Part shown: piece after piece, positions 53,179 to 60,646 of the stretch | Layout: each line of letters begins with the position of its first letter | How positions within the stretch are numbered: the stretch's first letter is position 1 | Notes under the pieces: generated by a model | The model's database searches: none | The model's input: the letters and a program-made list of their open reading frames with translations, nothing else | What the model was told of the DNA's origin: nothing | Source of the DNA: an uncultured Clostridia bacterium | Lineage (GTDB): Bacteria > Bacillota > Clostridia > TANB77 > CAG-508 | DNA: 64,000 nucleotides | Direction of reading: 5' to 3' | Assembly: GCA_934141605.1 (NCBI GenBank) | Contig: CAKPCL010000005.1 | Coordinates: 1-64,000, forward strand | Position numbers and translations under genes: made by a program

Positions 53179-53486
53179 TGGTGGGCAGGGATGGATTCGA
53201 ACCATCGTACTCAAATGAGAACAGATTTCTTACTACTATAGTTTTCACTACCAAATTTTTTGTTTGTAGTCTGGACTTTCTCTTTATCTTTTTCAAGATA
53301 CCAGGTATAAAGTCTCTACACTCGGAATTTCTTCCTAGCTCGGGATTGCCATCAGCCTTTCCTGTTAAGGTTTCCCCGAATTAGCCTAGTTTTCATCTTA
53401 CCATTACTGATAAGAGCTGCAAGTTTAGGTTTTTGTTTTAACCAAAGACCACAGTCTGCCGCCTTTAGCCACTCGGCCACCTACCC
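53179..53486 (-). tRNA. tRNA-Tyr(GUA) interrupted by a group I intron
   Basis: 5' exon 53451-53486, 3' exon 53179-53228. Joined, they form a class II tRNA: acceptor GGGTAGG/CCTGCCC with discriminator A and encoded CCA; D arm GCC/GGC; anticodon arm GCAGA CTGTAAA TCTGT; a variable arm CTCA/TGAG; T arm GATGG TTCGAAT CCATC. The anticodon is GTA, and the CAGACTGTAAATCTG block is typical of bacterial tRNA-Tyr. The insertion separates U35 from A36. A consensus promoter and a terminator flank the gene. Confidence 0.9.
53229..53450 (-). ncRNA. Group I self-splicing intron (IC3-like, 222 nt)
   Basis: The 5' exon ends in U and the intron ends in G, as group I introns do. Conserved core: P/P4-P5 AATTCGGGGAAACC (53369-53382), Q AATCCCGAGCTAGG (53334-53347), R GTGTAGAGACT (53311-53321), S AAAGTCCAGAC (53269-53279). 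P4 is TTCGGG/CCCGAG and P7 GACTTT/AAAGTC. P2 may be CTTATC/GGTAAG. P1 can pair exon CTGU with intron GCAG, giving the required U-G at the splice site. Hairpins at ATCTT/AAGAT (P8) and TAGTG/CTATA (P9) follow. The size and core resemble cyanobacterial tRNA-Leu introns. It contains no reading frame. Confidence 0.88.
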
Positions 53487-53501
53487 ATATTCAATTTTAA
53501 G

Positions 53502-53519
53502 TTGTCGAGCTATCGACAA
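53502..53519 (-). promoter_or_regulatory. Perfect inverted repeat in the tRNA-Tyr 5' leader
   Basis: TTGTCGA, four bases, TCGACAA, five to six bases after the -10 box and 16 bases before the tRNA. It would form a hairpin in the precursor or an operator at the transcription start. Confidence 0.7.
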
Positions 53520-53524
53520 TAGCT

Positions 53525-53553
53525 ATTATAAGCTTTTTAATAACTTTTGTCAA
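53525..53553 (-). promoter_or_regulatory. Promoter of tRNA-Tyr
   Basis: TTGACA (53548-53553), 17-base spacer, TATAAT (53525-53530): exact SigA consensus. Confidence 0.9.
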
Positions 53554-53584
53554 TACATTTTTTAAATTTTTTCATATTTCTACA

Positions 53585-53704
53585 TCAAATCTCCACCAAA
53601 ATCAAATCATCACCTATACACTTAACATTTTGCCAAGGAATAACAATATCATTATTTGAAGAAAAAATACTCATAAACTTATTGCTACCAGGCACAATTA
53701 TAGA
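53585..53704 (-). pseudogene. ylmC: C-terminal fragment of YlmC/YmxH sporulation protein
   Basis: Only the last 39 residues remain: SIIVPGSNKFMSIFSSNNDI, then VIPWQNVKCIGDDLILVEI. This matches the C-terminal half of the PRC-barrel-like YlmC/YmxH proteins of spore formers (...IILGGNGKVLGFFGKEEELV, VIPWRNIVKIGEDVILV in Bacillus). The N-terminal half is absent upstream; instead the recombinase gene runs into the fragment. The likely reason is integration of the element into ylmC, with the other half at the far end. Confidence 0.75.
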
Positions 53705-53712
53705 TGTCGTTG
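53685..53712 (-). other. Putative attachment-site junction inside ylmC
   Basis: The recombinase stop codon (53685-53687) and its last codons overlap the ylmC codons for TSIIVPG. Homology to YlmC ends just upstream, so the recombination core is probably within this interval. The exact core needs the other junction. Confidence 0.5.
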
Positions 53713-55436
53713 TTGCAAGATTGATAGTTGTTCTCTTTTGTAGAACATCCATTGTTGTTGCTGTCACATAAAAGATACTTTTCATCATTAATAATATATT
53801 CTTGTTTTTCCTGTTTTTTTAGATTTCCTTCTAATGTAATCGGTTCTCCTATTTTAAAGTAGATTTCTAATTTAATATGTTTTCTATCTCCATTTACTTT
53901 TGACACATATATTTTGTCTACTAATAGTTTTATTAAATCTTCTATATTTTCATCTATCTTTATTTCTTTTTCTAATGCTACTTTTATTTGATTCATGCTA
54001 TCTTCTATAGAAGATAAGTTTTCTTTTTCTTCTTTTAGCCCTTTTATTTTCTCTTGCTGTTTCTCTATTTCTTTATTTAGTTCCTCGTTTCTTTTATAAA
54101 ATTCTTCATCAGATAATAAATTTTTAATAGTAAGTTCTAATAACTTATCCTTTTTTGATTGTATTACATTTATATTGCTTTCTATATTTGAAATTTCCAT
54201 TTCAAAATCTTTTGTAAAATTATATTTCTTGTACTTGTTCATTAAATCTTCTATAATTTCTTTTTTATTAGAAAGAAACTTATTCAAAACTACTTTTAAA
54301 ATTTCTATTAATTCTGATTCTTGTATAATTGGACTTTCACATTCTTTTAGTCCATATGTAATATATCGACTACATGCCCAAGCAGGTTTATTTGACCTTT
54401 TGCTTCCAGATATTCTATTATATCCTGGCATGTGTTTTTCTCCTTCATGTTCTTTGCAATAAATTAATCCACTAAAAGTATATCTACTTTTAAATACGTC
54501 TTTATTTTCTACCCTATTTAAGCAGCTTGCTGATTTCTTTTCTAATATATTATTGCATTTTTCCCATAGTTCTTCTGAAACAATAGCTGGTATGTTTTCT
54601 TTGCATTCAAACACTTTCCATTCTTCTTTTGGCATCTTTTGTGCTTTGTGTAATTTGTAGTCTACCACTTTTACAGTCCCTGTTCTGTAATATCCTTTAT
54701 ATTTAGGATTTCTTATAATTCTTCTTAAAGTTTGTGAAGATATCGGTGTTCCGTTTTTTCCTTTATATCCTTTTTGTTTAAAATATTCTGCTATCTTGTA
54801 AAATCCCATTTCTCCTTGCGAATAAATTTCAAATAGTTCTCTTATCATTTTTGCTTCTTCTTCATGTATCACTAATTTTGTCTTGTCCTTTCGATATCCA
54901 AATATATTATTATTTCCTAACACTCTCTTTTTCTCAATAGATCTACTAAATCCAAATTTAACTCTTTCTGATAATTTTCTTACTTCATCTTGTGCTACAC
55001 TTGCCATAATGGTTAATCTTAATTCCGAATCTGGCATAATAGTGTTAATGTTATCAGATTGAAAATACACTCCCACTCCATTTTCTAATAACTTCTGGGT
55101 ATAAGAGATACTATCTAAAGTATTTCTTGCAAAACGCGTCACTTCTTTTGTAAGTATTAAATCAAACTTTCCTTTTTTGCTGTCTGCTATCATTCTTTTA
55201 AATGAATCTCTTTTGTTTACACTTGTACCACTTATACCCTCATCTACATATCCTTCAACATATGTCCAGTTAGAGACTTCTTTTATATGGTTTTCAAAAT
55301 AAAAAACTTGATTACTTAATGAATTTAACTGTTCATCTTTTTCGCTTGATACTCTTGCATAGTATGTTACTTTTAGTGGTAAGTCATATATGCTTTTGCC
55401 ACTACTTATTTCTTTTCTCATATTATATAAATCCAT
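53685..55436 (-). CDS. Large serine recombinase (integrase)
   Basis: A 583-residue large serine recombinase. Resolvase domain with the catalytic Ser in VTYYARVSSEKDEQLNSLSN, VDEGISGTSVNKRDSFKRMI and LILTKEVTRFARNTLDSISY; Recombinase domain with IFGYRKDKTKLVIHEEEA and PISSQTLRRIIRNPKYKGYY; zinc-ribbon domain FSGLIYCKEHEGEKHMPG...WACSRY; a long coiled coil at about 425-495; and a C-terminal domain. It excises and integrates the element without host factors, usually needing a directionality factor for excision. GGAAGGAG lies before the ATG. Its 3' end overlaps the ylmC remnant, the layout expected for an integrase next to its att site. Confidence 0.93.
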   Translation of the reverse strand: MDLYNMRKEISSGKSIYDLPLKVTYYARVSSEKDEQLNSLSNQVFYFENHIKEVSNWTYVEGYVDEGISGTSVNKRDSFKRMIADSKKGKFDLILTKEVTRFARNTLDSISYTQKLLENGVGVYFQSDNINTIMPDSELRLTIMASVAQDEVRKLSERVKFGFSRSIEKKRVLGNNNIFGYRKDKTKLVIHEEEAKMIRELFEIYSQGEMGFYKIAEYFKQKGYKGKNGTPISSQTLRRIIRNPKYKGYYRTGTVKVVDYKLHKAQKMPKEEWKVFECKENIPAIVSEELWEKCNNILEKKSASCLNRVENKDVFKSRYTFSGLIYCKEHEGEKHMPGYNRISGSKRSNKPAWACSRYITYGLKECESPIIQESELIEILKVVLNKFLSNKKEIIEDLMNKYKKYNFTKDFEMEISNIESNINVIQSKKDKLLELTIKNLLSDEEFYKRNEELNKEIEKQQEKIKGLKEEKENLSSIEDSMNQIKVALEKEIKIDENIEDLIKLLVDKIYVSKVNGDRKHIKLEIYFKIGEPITLEGNLKKQEKQEYIINDEKYLLCDSNNNGCSTKENNYQSCNNDIYNCAW

Positions 55437-55531
55437 ATCTTTTATCTCCTTCCTTTTTCAAAGTATCTTTATAGATACAATTATTATATAATTGTTTTTC
55501 TTTTATGTCTATATTATAAAGTAGTTATTTT

Positions 55532-55693
55532 TCAAACTTTTTCTATTTCCTTATTAATCTCTTTTAATAATTCATCTTGTACATTTTCATATACCTCTCT
55601 ATTAATTGTATTATTTTGAAACAATTTTCTATTTAGTATCAATTCAATCTCTAACTTTACTTGTTTATTAGATACAATTTGCTTTTTTTCCAT
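55532..55693 (-). CDS. Small SHOCT-like protein
   Basis: A 53-residue protein too short for most gene finders. It starts MEKKQIVSNKQVKLEIELIL with GAGGAGG six bases upstream of the ATG. The middle NRKLFQNNTINREVYENVQD/ELLKEI follows the SHOCT-type pattern (two short helices with a turn, L..L...G.I..EEY...). It lies upstream of the recombinase gene and could be its accessory or directionality factor. Confidence 0.55.
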   Translation of the reverse strand: MEKKQIVSNKQVKLEIELILNRKLFQNNTINREVYENVQDELLKEINKEIEKV

Positions 55694-55792
55694 AGATTGC
55701 CTCCTCTTGTTTCTAATTAATATTCAAAGTTAGATTAATGTATGCTAAAACTTATCTCCTCCCTTCTCTATTTTTTGCTTTTAAGGCATACT

Positions 55793-55834
55793 AAAAAGCA
55801 AGCCTTTTATTTTGCCAATAAATGCTTGCTTTTA
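55793..55834. terminator. Terminator in the recombinase upstream region
   Basis: AAAAGCAAGC/GCTTGCTTTT with a 20-base loop. It separates the HTH gene from the 53-residue gene. Confidence 0.6.
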
Positions 55835-55933
55835 GTTGATTTTTTGGAACAATATTTTGAACATAATTAGACTAAGTATTTTTTTGACATTTCAATTGCG
55901 TGTTGCCATTGTAGATGTCTTAAATACTCTAAC

Positions 55934-56209
55934 TCATAATCTTCTTTTTTCTTCAAAATTTTTGTTCTTAACTTTCTGTTTGTCTTTTTTTCTCTCAAGA
56001 TAATTTTTATGTTTTATCTCACTTCTTATTTCCTTTTCTTTTTTATAGTTAGGATGTCCTTTTAAAACTTTTGATACATATTGTGGACTTACTCCTAATT
56101 CTTTTGCTATACAAACACAGTTAAGGTTTCCTTCAAAATACAATTCGCAAATTTTCTGTGCCTTGCTGTCTGGTTTGATTACCTCCTTCCAAAAAATAGT
56201 AATCAACAA
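55934..56209 (-). CDS. Helix-turn-helix protein, possibly truncated
   Basis: A 91-residue protein with a clear HTH: ICELYFEGNLNCVCIAKELG then VSPQYVSKVLKGHPNYKKEK, followed by a Lys-rich helix. The reading frame shifted by one base continues past the stop as KKKEDYELEYLRHLQWQHAI/EMSKKYLV, which resembles the next part of similar clostridial proteins, so a frameshift is likely. The start is unclear: GGAAGGAGG lies 24 bases inside the frame without an ATG, GTG or TTG after it. A DNA-binding role in element control is probable. Confidence 0.5.
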   Translation of the reverse strand: MLITIFWKEVIKPDSKAQKICELYFEGNLNCVCIAKELGVSPQYVSKVLKGHPNYKKEKEIRSEIKHKNYLERKKDKQKVKNKNFEEKRRL

Positions 56210-56345
56210 TCCTTATTCTTTTTTGAAAATTTGACTTTCTCGTATTTCCTTCCTTTTTATAAACCTTTCTTAAGTCATTTTGTATCTACTTTTGTTGTTG
56301 ATAGACTCATTGTACTACATTATTTGTATAATTTCAATACTTGCA

Positions 56346-57107
56346 TCAAAACTTTTCTCTATATTTTCCAACAATCCAATTTTTTGCATTTTGAGTATTA
56401 TCTAATAGGTATTTACCTCTATACCTTTCATCATCTCCAAAAGGGAAAAAATCCAATATATTATTTATATATTCATTATCCATTATAACTAATTCTTTTA
56501 CTTTTTTAAAACATTCTTCTGTTATTTCATCCATTTCTTTAAACTTATCTTTAAAATATAAATTACTTTTATATTGACTAATAATAATTGTATCAATTTT
56601 CTTATTTGAAAAGAATTTTTTAAATGTAGAAAATACTTTGCTACTTATCTCATTAATTTTTGTAGGTTCTTTACCTAACTTTATCCATGCCTCTGTTAGC
56701 ATATCTCTAAAACTTTCATTATTTAAGTCTTTATCATAGTTATTCATATATTCTGCAATTATCATATCATCTATGCAATGATTTGATAACAATAAATCAA
56801 ATTCATTAGGAATATCTTCAAAAGCATTTTCAAAACTTTTATTTATAGTTATAATTTTAGCATTAGGAAGTATTTTCTTATATTTTTCATTAACATATTC
56901 TAAAACTTCTGTATTAGTATCTATAATATATAAAATTCCTTGAAAGTTTACTTCTTTCAAAGCATATGCTATTTTATATCTAAATCCTGGTGCAATTTCA
57001 ACAACATTTTTAATATTTGATTTATGAGCATTTTGTATAAGTCTTGCAAATATCTGCCCTATATACCATTCCCATTCATCATCAGCACTATTATCTTTAA
57101 ATTTCAT
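56346..57107 (-). CDS. Class I SAM methyltransferase-like protein
   Basis: A 253-residue Rossmann protein. NIKNVVEIAPGFRYKIAYAL (about 33-52) is motif I, ILYIIDTNTEVLEYVNEKY motif II, and FDLLLSNHCIDDMIIAEYMN motif IV. These suggest a class I S-adenosylmethionine-dependent methyltransferase, with a substrate-binding C-terminal half. The substrate is unknown; it is the last gene of the NAD-related cluster on the element. AAAGAGGA precedes the ATG. Confidence 0.65.
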   Translation of the reverse strand: MKFKDNSADDEWEWYIGQIFARLIQNAHKSNIKNVVEIAPGFRYKIAYALKEVNFQGILYIIDTNTEVLEYVNEKYKKILPNAKIITINKSFENAFEDIPNEFDLLLSNHCIDDMIIAEYMNNYDKDLNNESFRDMLTEAWIKLGKEPTKINEISSKVFSTFKKFFSNKKIDTIIISQYKSNLYFKDKFKEMDEITEECFKKVKELVIMDNEYINNILDFFPFGDDERYRGKYLLDNTQNAKNWIVGKYREKF

Positions 57108-57222
57108 ATTCTATTCCTCTTTATTAATATAATTATTTATTATTAAATAAAAAAGTATTTCATTTCTCTAATCTATGAGAACAAAATACTTCTTTCATAA
57201 TTTTCTTTGTAATTAAAGAGCC

Positions 57223-57576
57223 TTATCTTTCATTATCATCTTGCTCTTTTCCTTTTTCATCTAATCCACCCATCATTCTTCTGAATCTAGCTTTTGTTTC
57301 TGGATCAAGTTTATCAATTTGTGCTGATACTTTTTGCTCTGCTTTTTCTAAATCTTTTTTTGCAGAATCTAAATCAGTTTGTCTTTCTGTAACAACATCT
57401 CTACATCTTTCAACTTCTTCTAATAGTTCGAGCATTTCTACCATTGGTGATTTATTTCTTTTTTCACTATTTCTTTCTCTCATAGTCCCTGGCACTCTAG
57501 CGACATCACTAATTCTACTTGAATTTGTACTTCCCTTTCCACTATAACTTGAACTTCTATAACTACTTGCTCCCAT
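57223..57576 (-). CDS. Ser-rich/coiled-coil small protein
   Basis: A 117-residue protein: residues 1-25 are Ser/Gly/Tyr-rich (GASSYRSSSYSGKGSTNSSR), 45-90 a coiled coil (MLELLEEVERCRDVVTERQT, LDSAKKDLEKAEQKVSAQI), and the C-terminus is charged with RFRRMMGGLDEKGKEQ. GC content and codon use (CGA, GGA, CTT) are slightly higher than around it. GGAGG lies before the ATG. Not recognised; possibly a structural or scaffolding protein of the element. Confidence 0.55.
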   Translation of the reverse strand: MGASSYRSSSYSGKGSTNSSRISDVARVPGTMRERNSEKRNKSPMVEMLELLEEVERCRDVVTERQTDLDSAKKDLEKAEQKVSAQIDKLDPETKARFRRMMGGLDEKGKEQDDNER

Positions 57577-57660
57577 AATATTACCTCCTAAAATTTATTC
57601 CTTATCAATATATATAATAACATAAAAAACGATTTTAGTCAAATTTTTACAGTTTTTCGA

Positions 57661-57768
57661 TTATTTATATATCAATTTTTCTTTATATTTTTTGCCATTA
57701 ATTTTTAGTTTTATATCAAAACTTAATATATCTGGTAAATTTTCAAATTTTACCTTTTCACTTATCAT
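57661..57768 (-). CDS. 35-residue small protein overlapping the SelO-like gene region
   Basis: A small frame MISEKVKFENLPDILSFDIK, then LKINGKKYKEKLIYK, starting five bases after the SelO-like stop, with CGGTGA upstream. Looks like a beta-hairpin. It could be a peptide substrate of the radical SAM protein or chance; support is limited to its ribosome binding site and coupling. Confidence 0.35.
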   Translation of the reverse strand: MISEKVKFENLPDILSFDIKLKINGKKYKEKLIYK

Positions 57769-57772
57769 AATT

Positions 57773-59527
57773 TCACCGTTTTTCATTTAATGAATGTTTT
57801 ATCATCATTTCCTCTCCATTTATAATAGCTTTTGCAAATTCTATTTTCATATTAGAAAATGATTCTATTACTAAATAATAAGATTCATTTGATATAACCC
57901 AATAGGTTAGAAAATCTTTGTATAACTGTAAGCCTACCATACTTTCTTCATCATTATCATAATTGTTCCTTATATTTGTTTTAATTAGTGAATTTATAAT
58001 TATATTTAGTGCATTACTATCAAGTTGCTTTGTATCATATAAATAAGAAAGTTCTCCATATATATTTTTATTACTATAAAGATAATTTCTATCAGCATTT
58101 ACTATATATTGCTTTAATATAATATTAGTTAAATCTGTTTCTTCGCTAATCTCATTGAACAATTCGTCATACTCTTGGGCAAAGTCCATAGCTTTATTTA
58201 TAAAGTAATCCATATTATTTTCATTTACTAGATTTTCACTAAAAAATTCATCAACTTTTTCTTTTATCATTCCTACTTTTTCATATTCTATATATTCGGT
58301 ATAATTAAGTAATAATTTCATACCTAATAGCATATTATTCTTATTCTCTTTTTTGTATATTAAATATTTTTGGAAAAATCTTGAGAAATCAAATAAATAT
58401 GTAATATCTCCATTATCTTCTACTACATTTGTTTCGTAATAATTAGGTAAAAATTTTCTTGATAATACATTAAATTTTTTAGATAAATTATCAATGTATT
58501 TACTATACTTTTTGTAATGTAAATTATAGTCTAAACCTAATAAATCACAGAATTTTATTTTCATATTTCTTTCGTATTCTTTATTCATTATATCTTCTAA
58601 CCTATTTTGAACTTCAGTAATATTTTCTATATTTGAATTATCTAAAATAGATTTTATCATTAGTTTTTGTCCTATCAATTCATACCCAAAATAATTTGAC
58701 TTATATTTGTTAGTATTTGAATATTGAGGAAATCTTCCTTTTACAAAAGTTGCTGTATCAAAATCAATTAAATTTCCACCTGTTGATATATTACCTACAG
58801 ACCATGAACCATGCAAAAATCTATCACAAAACTTGTTTGCCTCAATCTTTGCTAATTTTTTGCAAAAATTCTCTAATTCCTTCATTGTATATTCGTCTTT
58901 ATTTATTAAACTATTACTAATTCGATATAGTTCTTTTTCCTTATTTACTCTTATTTCTATGCTACATGGTAAATTATAAGTTTCTTCTCTAATAATATCA
59001 TCTGAATCCATATACTCGTCTAAAAAATCAAATCTTTCTTTTGTTTCTAATATAGCTAAAGTTTCAAAAGTTGGTATAGCAAAATCTTTTGCTAATATAT
59101 TAGCAATTACAGTTTCTTTAATTGTTGCAGATAATGCATACTTTCCATTACTATAAATTGATTTAGGAGATGTTGCAAGTTTTGTTTTATCTCCCTTTAT
59201 ATTAAAATTGCTACCATAAAAATATGCTCTACCAGAACCTAAGTTACCACTTAAAGCCATACCTGTTGGATCTAGTTGTTTATCACTATAAGCTTTTCCT
59301 ACTAATTGCTTGTTTGACTTTTTTTCATCTAAAGTTATTGAAAACATTTCACTTATTTTTTGTTTTGCTGTTTCCCATTCATATTCTTCATTAAATATTT
59401 CTTTATACAATCTGGAATTAATATAAACTACATTATAATTTTCTTTAGCCTTATATACATCTTGAACGCATAAATTATCTTCTTTAAACAACTTTTTTAT
59501 ATGTGGTTTTTCAATTATTTCTTCCAT
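57773..59527 (-). CDS. SelO/YdiU-like (protein AMPylase fold) protein, divergent
   Basis: A 584-residue protein that recalls SelO/YdiU pseudokinase AMPylases. Matching features in order: DPTGMALSGNLGSGRAYFYG (glycine-rich GSGRA at 97-101, as in LGDGRA of SelO), SATIKETVIANILAKDFAIP (as in SSIREFLCSEAMHALGIPT), HGSWSVGNISTGGNLIDFDT (as HGVMNTDNMS...IDYGPF), the last with Asp255/Asp257 where SelO binds metal. Such enzymes transfer AMP to proteins. The C-terminal 250 residues are unlike SelO. AAGGTAGGA precedes the ATG, in the end of the upstream gene. Likely part of the NAD-related operon. Confidence 0.55.
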   Translation of the reverse strand: MEEIIEKPHIKKLFKEDNLCVQDVYKAKENYNVVYINSRLYKEIFNEEYEWETAKQKISEMFSITLDEKKSNKQLVGKAYSDKQLDPTGMALSGNLGSGRAYFYGSNFNIKGDKTKLATSPKSIYSNGKYALSATIKETVIANILAKDFAIPTFETLAILETKERFDFLDEYMDSDDIIREETYNLPCSIEIRVNKEKELYRISNSLINKDEYTMKELENFCKKLAKIEANKFCDRFLHGSWSVGNISTGGNLIDFDTATFVKGRFPQYSNTNKYKSNYFGYELIGQKLMIKSILDNSNIENITEVQNRLEDIMNKEYERNMKIKFCDLLGLDYNLHYKKYSKYIDNLSKKFNVLSRKFLPNYYETNVVEDNGDITYLFDFSRFFQKYLIYKKENKNNMLLGMKLLLNYTEYIEYEKVGMIKEKVDEFFSENLVNENNMDYFINKAMDFAQEYDELFNEISEETDLTNIILKQYIVNADRNYLYSNKNIYGELSYLYDTKQLDSNALNIIINSLIKTNIRNNYDNDEESMVGLQLYKDFLTYWVISNESYYLVIESFSNMKIEFAKAIINGEEMMIKHSLNEKR

Positions 59528-59533
59528 ATCTTC

Positions 59534-59680
59534 CTACCTTATTAAATTATTTTTTTCACAAAACTTTATACAAAATTCACATCCATAGCAAGAGGTTTCA
59601 CAGAAATTTTGCTCTAAAATTCTATTTGGTATTACTTCTCTAAATCCGAACTGTACCATATTTTCTAATAAATTTAACAT
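59534..59680 (-). pseudogene. Out-of-frame Cys-rich C-terminus of the radical SAM protein
   Basis: Reads ...ENMVQFGFREVIPNRILEQN, then FCETSCYGCEFCIKFCEK and a stop at 59534. Five closely spaced cysteines are what a SPASM-like auxiliary cluster domain has, and the segment directly overlaps and follows the radical SAM frame. It has no ribosome binding site of its own. The split is best read as a frameshift near 59650-59680, either real or a sequencing error. Confidence 0.6.
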
Positions 59681-60641
59681 ATTTATTATTGTTCAAGTTT
59701 TCTAAAACTTTATCCAATCCAATTTCAAAATAATTGCCTAAAAATAAATCTTTATGTATGTTAAATACTTCACAAGGATAACAATCTCCATTACATTTCA
59801 TAAATATTTTAGGACTTACAAACTTTCCAACTTCTACATCAAATCTATTATCACATTCATTTATAGCATCATATACTGTCATTTTATATGTTTCAATTTT
59901 ATCTTTAGCTCGAATATTACTATTTACATAGTATGAGTCTGTTAAGTATATCCTTTTACTTGGAAATTCCCCAAATTTTTTTAAATAAATATTATATAAT
60001 TTAGATAATCGTGATTCTTTCTCTCCTTTTAATCTAGTATGAACAATTCCTAAATTTAATTCTTTTATTGTATAATGATTAGCTACATAATTTATAATAT
60101 TACATATATATTCTAATGGAATAGTTTGCTCTCCTATTGATATTTGTATAGATGGGACAAAAAATTGATTATTAAAAAGTCCCGACTCTTCCATTTTTTC
60201 AAAATAATATTCTACATTCTTTCCCCAGAATCCATTTGAAATTATTTTACTAACATCTATTTTATTCTCAGAATATTTTATCATTTTACACATATTATCA
60301 AATTCTAAAAAAGGCTCTCCTCCAGTTATAGCAAAAGCAGGTATTCCCTGTTCATATAAATCATCTACTAATTTATATATTTCCTTTTCAGTTAATTTCG
60401 TCTTTCCTAATTTTATGCTATTTGCTGACATTCCACAATCTTTGCAATTACAATTACATCTATTCGTAATCTCAAAAGTAAATTGTATAGGCTTTATAAT
60501 ATGTTCTCTATTGCCTTTTTCTTTTTGCCATTTATCTATATCTTCATAAAATGTTTCTTTTTTTGAAGAATATTTACCTATTGTTGGATTACAATTTTGT
60601 TCATTTATAGATAAAAATTTTTCCATTATTTCATCTTCCAC
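59640..60641 (-). CDS. Radical SAM protein
   Basis: Radical SAM enzyme: FTFEITNRCNCNCKDCGMSA holds the CxxxCxxC cluster motif (residues about 52-72), followed by AFAITGGEPFLEFDNMCKMI (GGEP motif) and a TIM-barrel body. Near the end CNGDCYPCEVFNIHKDLFLG may be the first ligands of a SPASM auxiliary cluster; the rest of the cysteines lie in another frame immediately downstream (59534-59680). The start is a GTG at 60641 with GAGG upstream, or an ATG five codons on. It lies between GNAT and SelO-like genes in one operon; the substrate is unknown. Confidence 0.85.
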   Translation of the reverse strand: MEDEIMEKFLSINEQNCNPTIGKYSSKKETFYEDIDKWQKEKGNREHIIKPIQFTFEITNRCNCNCKDCGMSANSIKLGKTKLTEKEIYKLVDDLYEQGIPAFAITGGEPFLEFDNMCKMIKYSENKIDVSKIISNGFWGKNVEYYFEKMEESGLFNNQFFVPSIQISIGEQTIPLEYICNIINYVANHYTIKELNLGIVHTRLKGEKESRLSKLYNIYLKKFGEFPSKRIYLTDSYYVNSNIRAKDKIETYKMTVYDAINECDNRFDVEVGKFVSPKIFMKCNGDCYPCEVFNIHKDLFLGNYFEIGLDKVLENLNNNKYVKFIRKYGTVRI

Positions 60642-60646
60642 TATGC

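Noticed and set aside
53178..53384. Plus-strand frame starting MVGRDGFEPSYSN
   Set aside because: This is the reverse strand of the tRNA-Tyr 3' exon and intron; such frames are a common annotation artefact.
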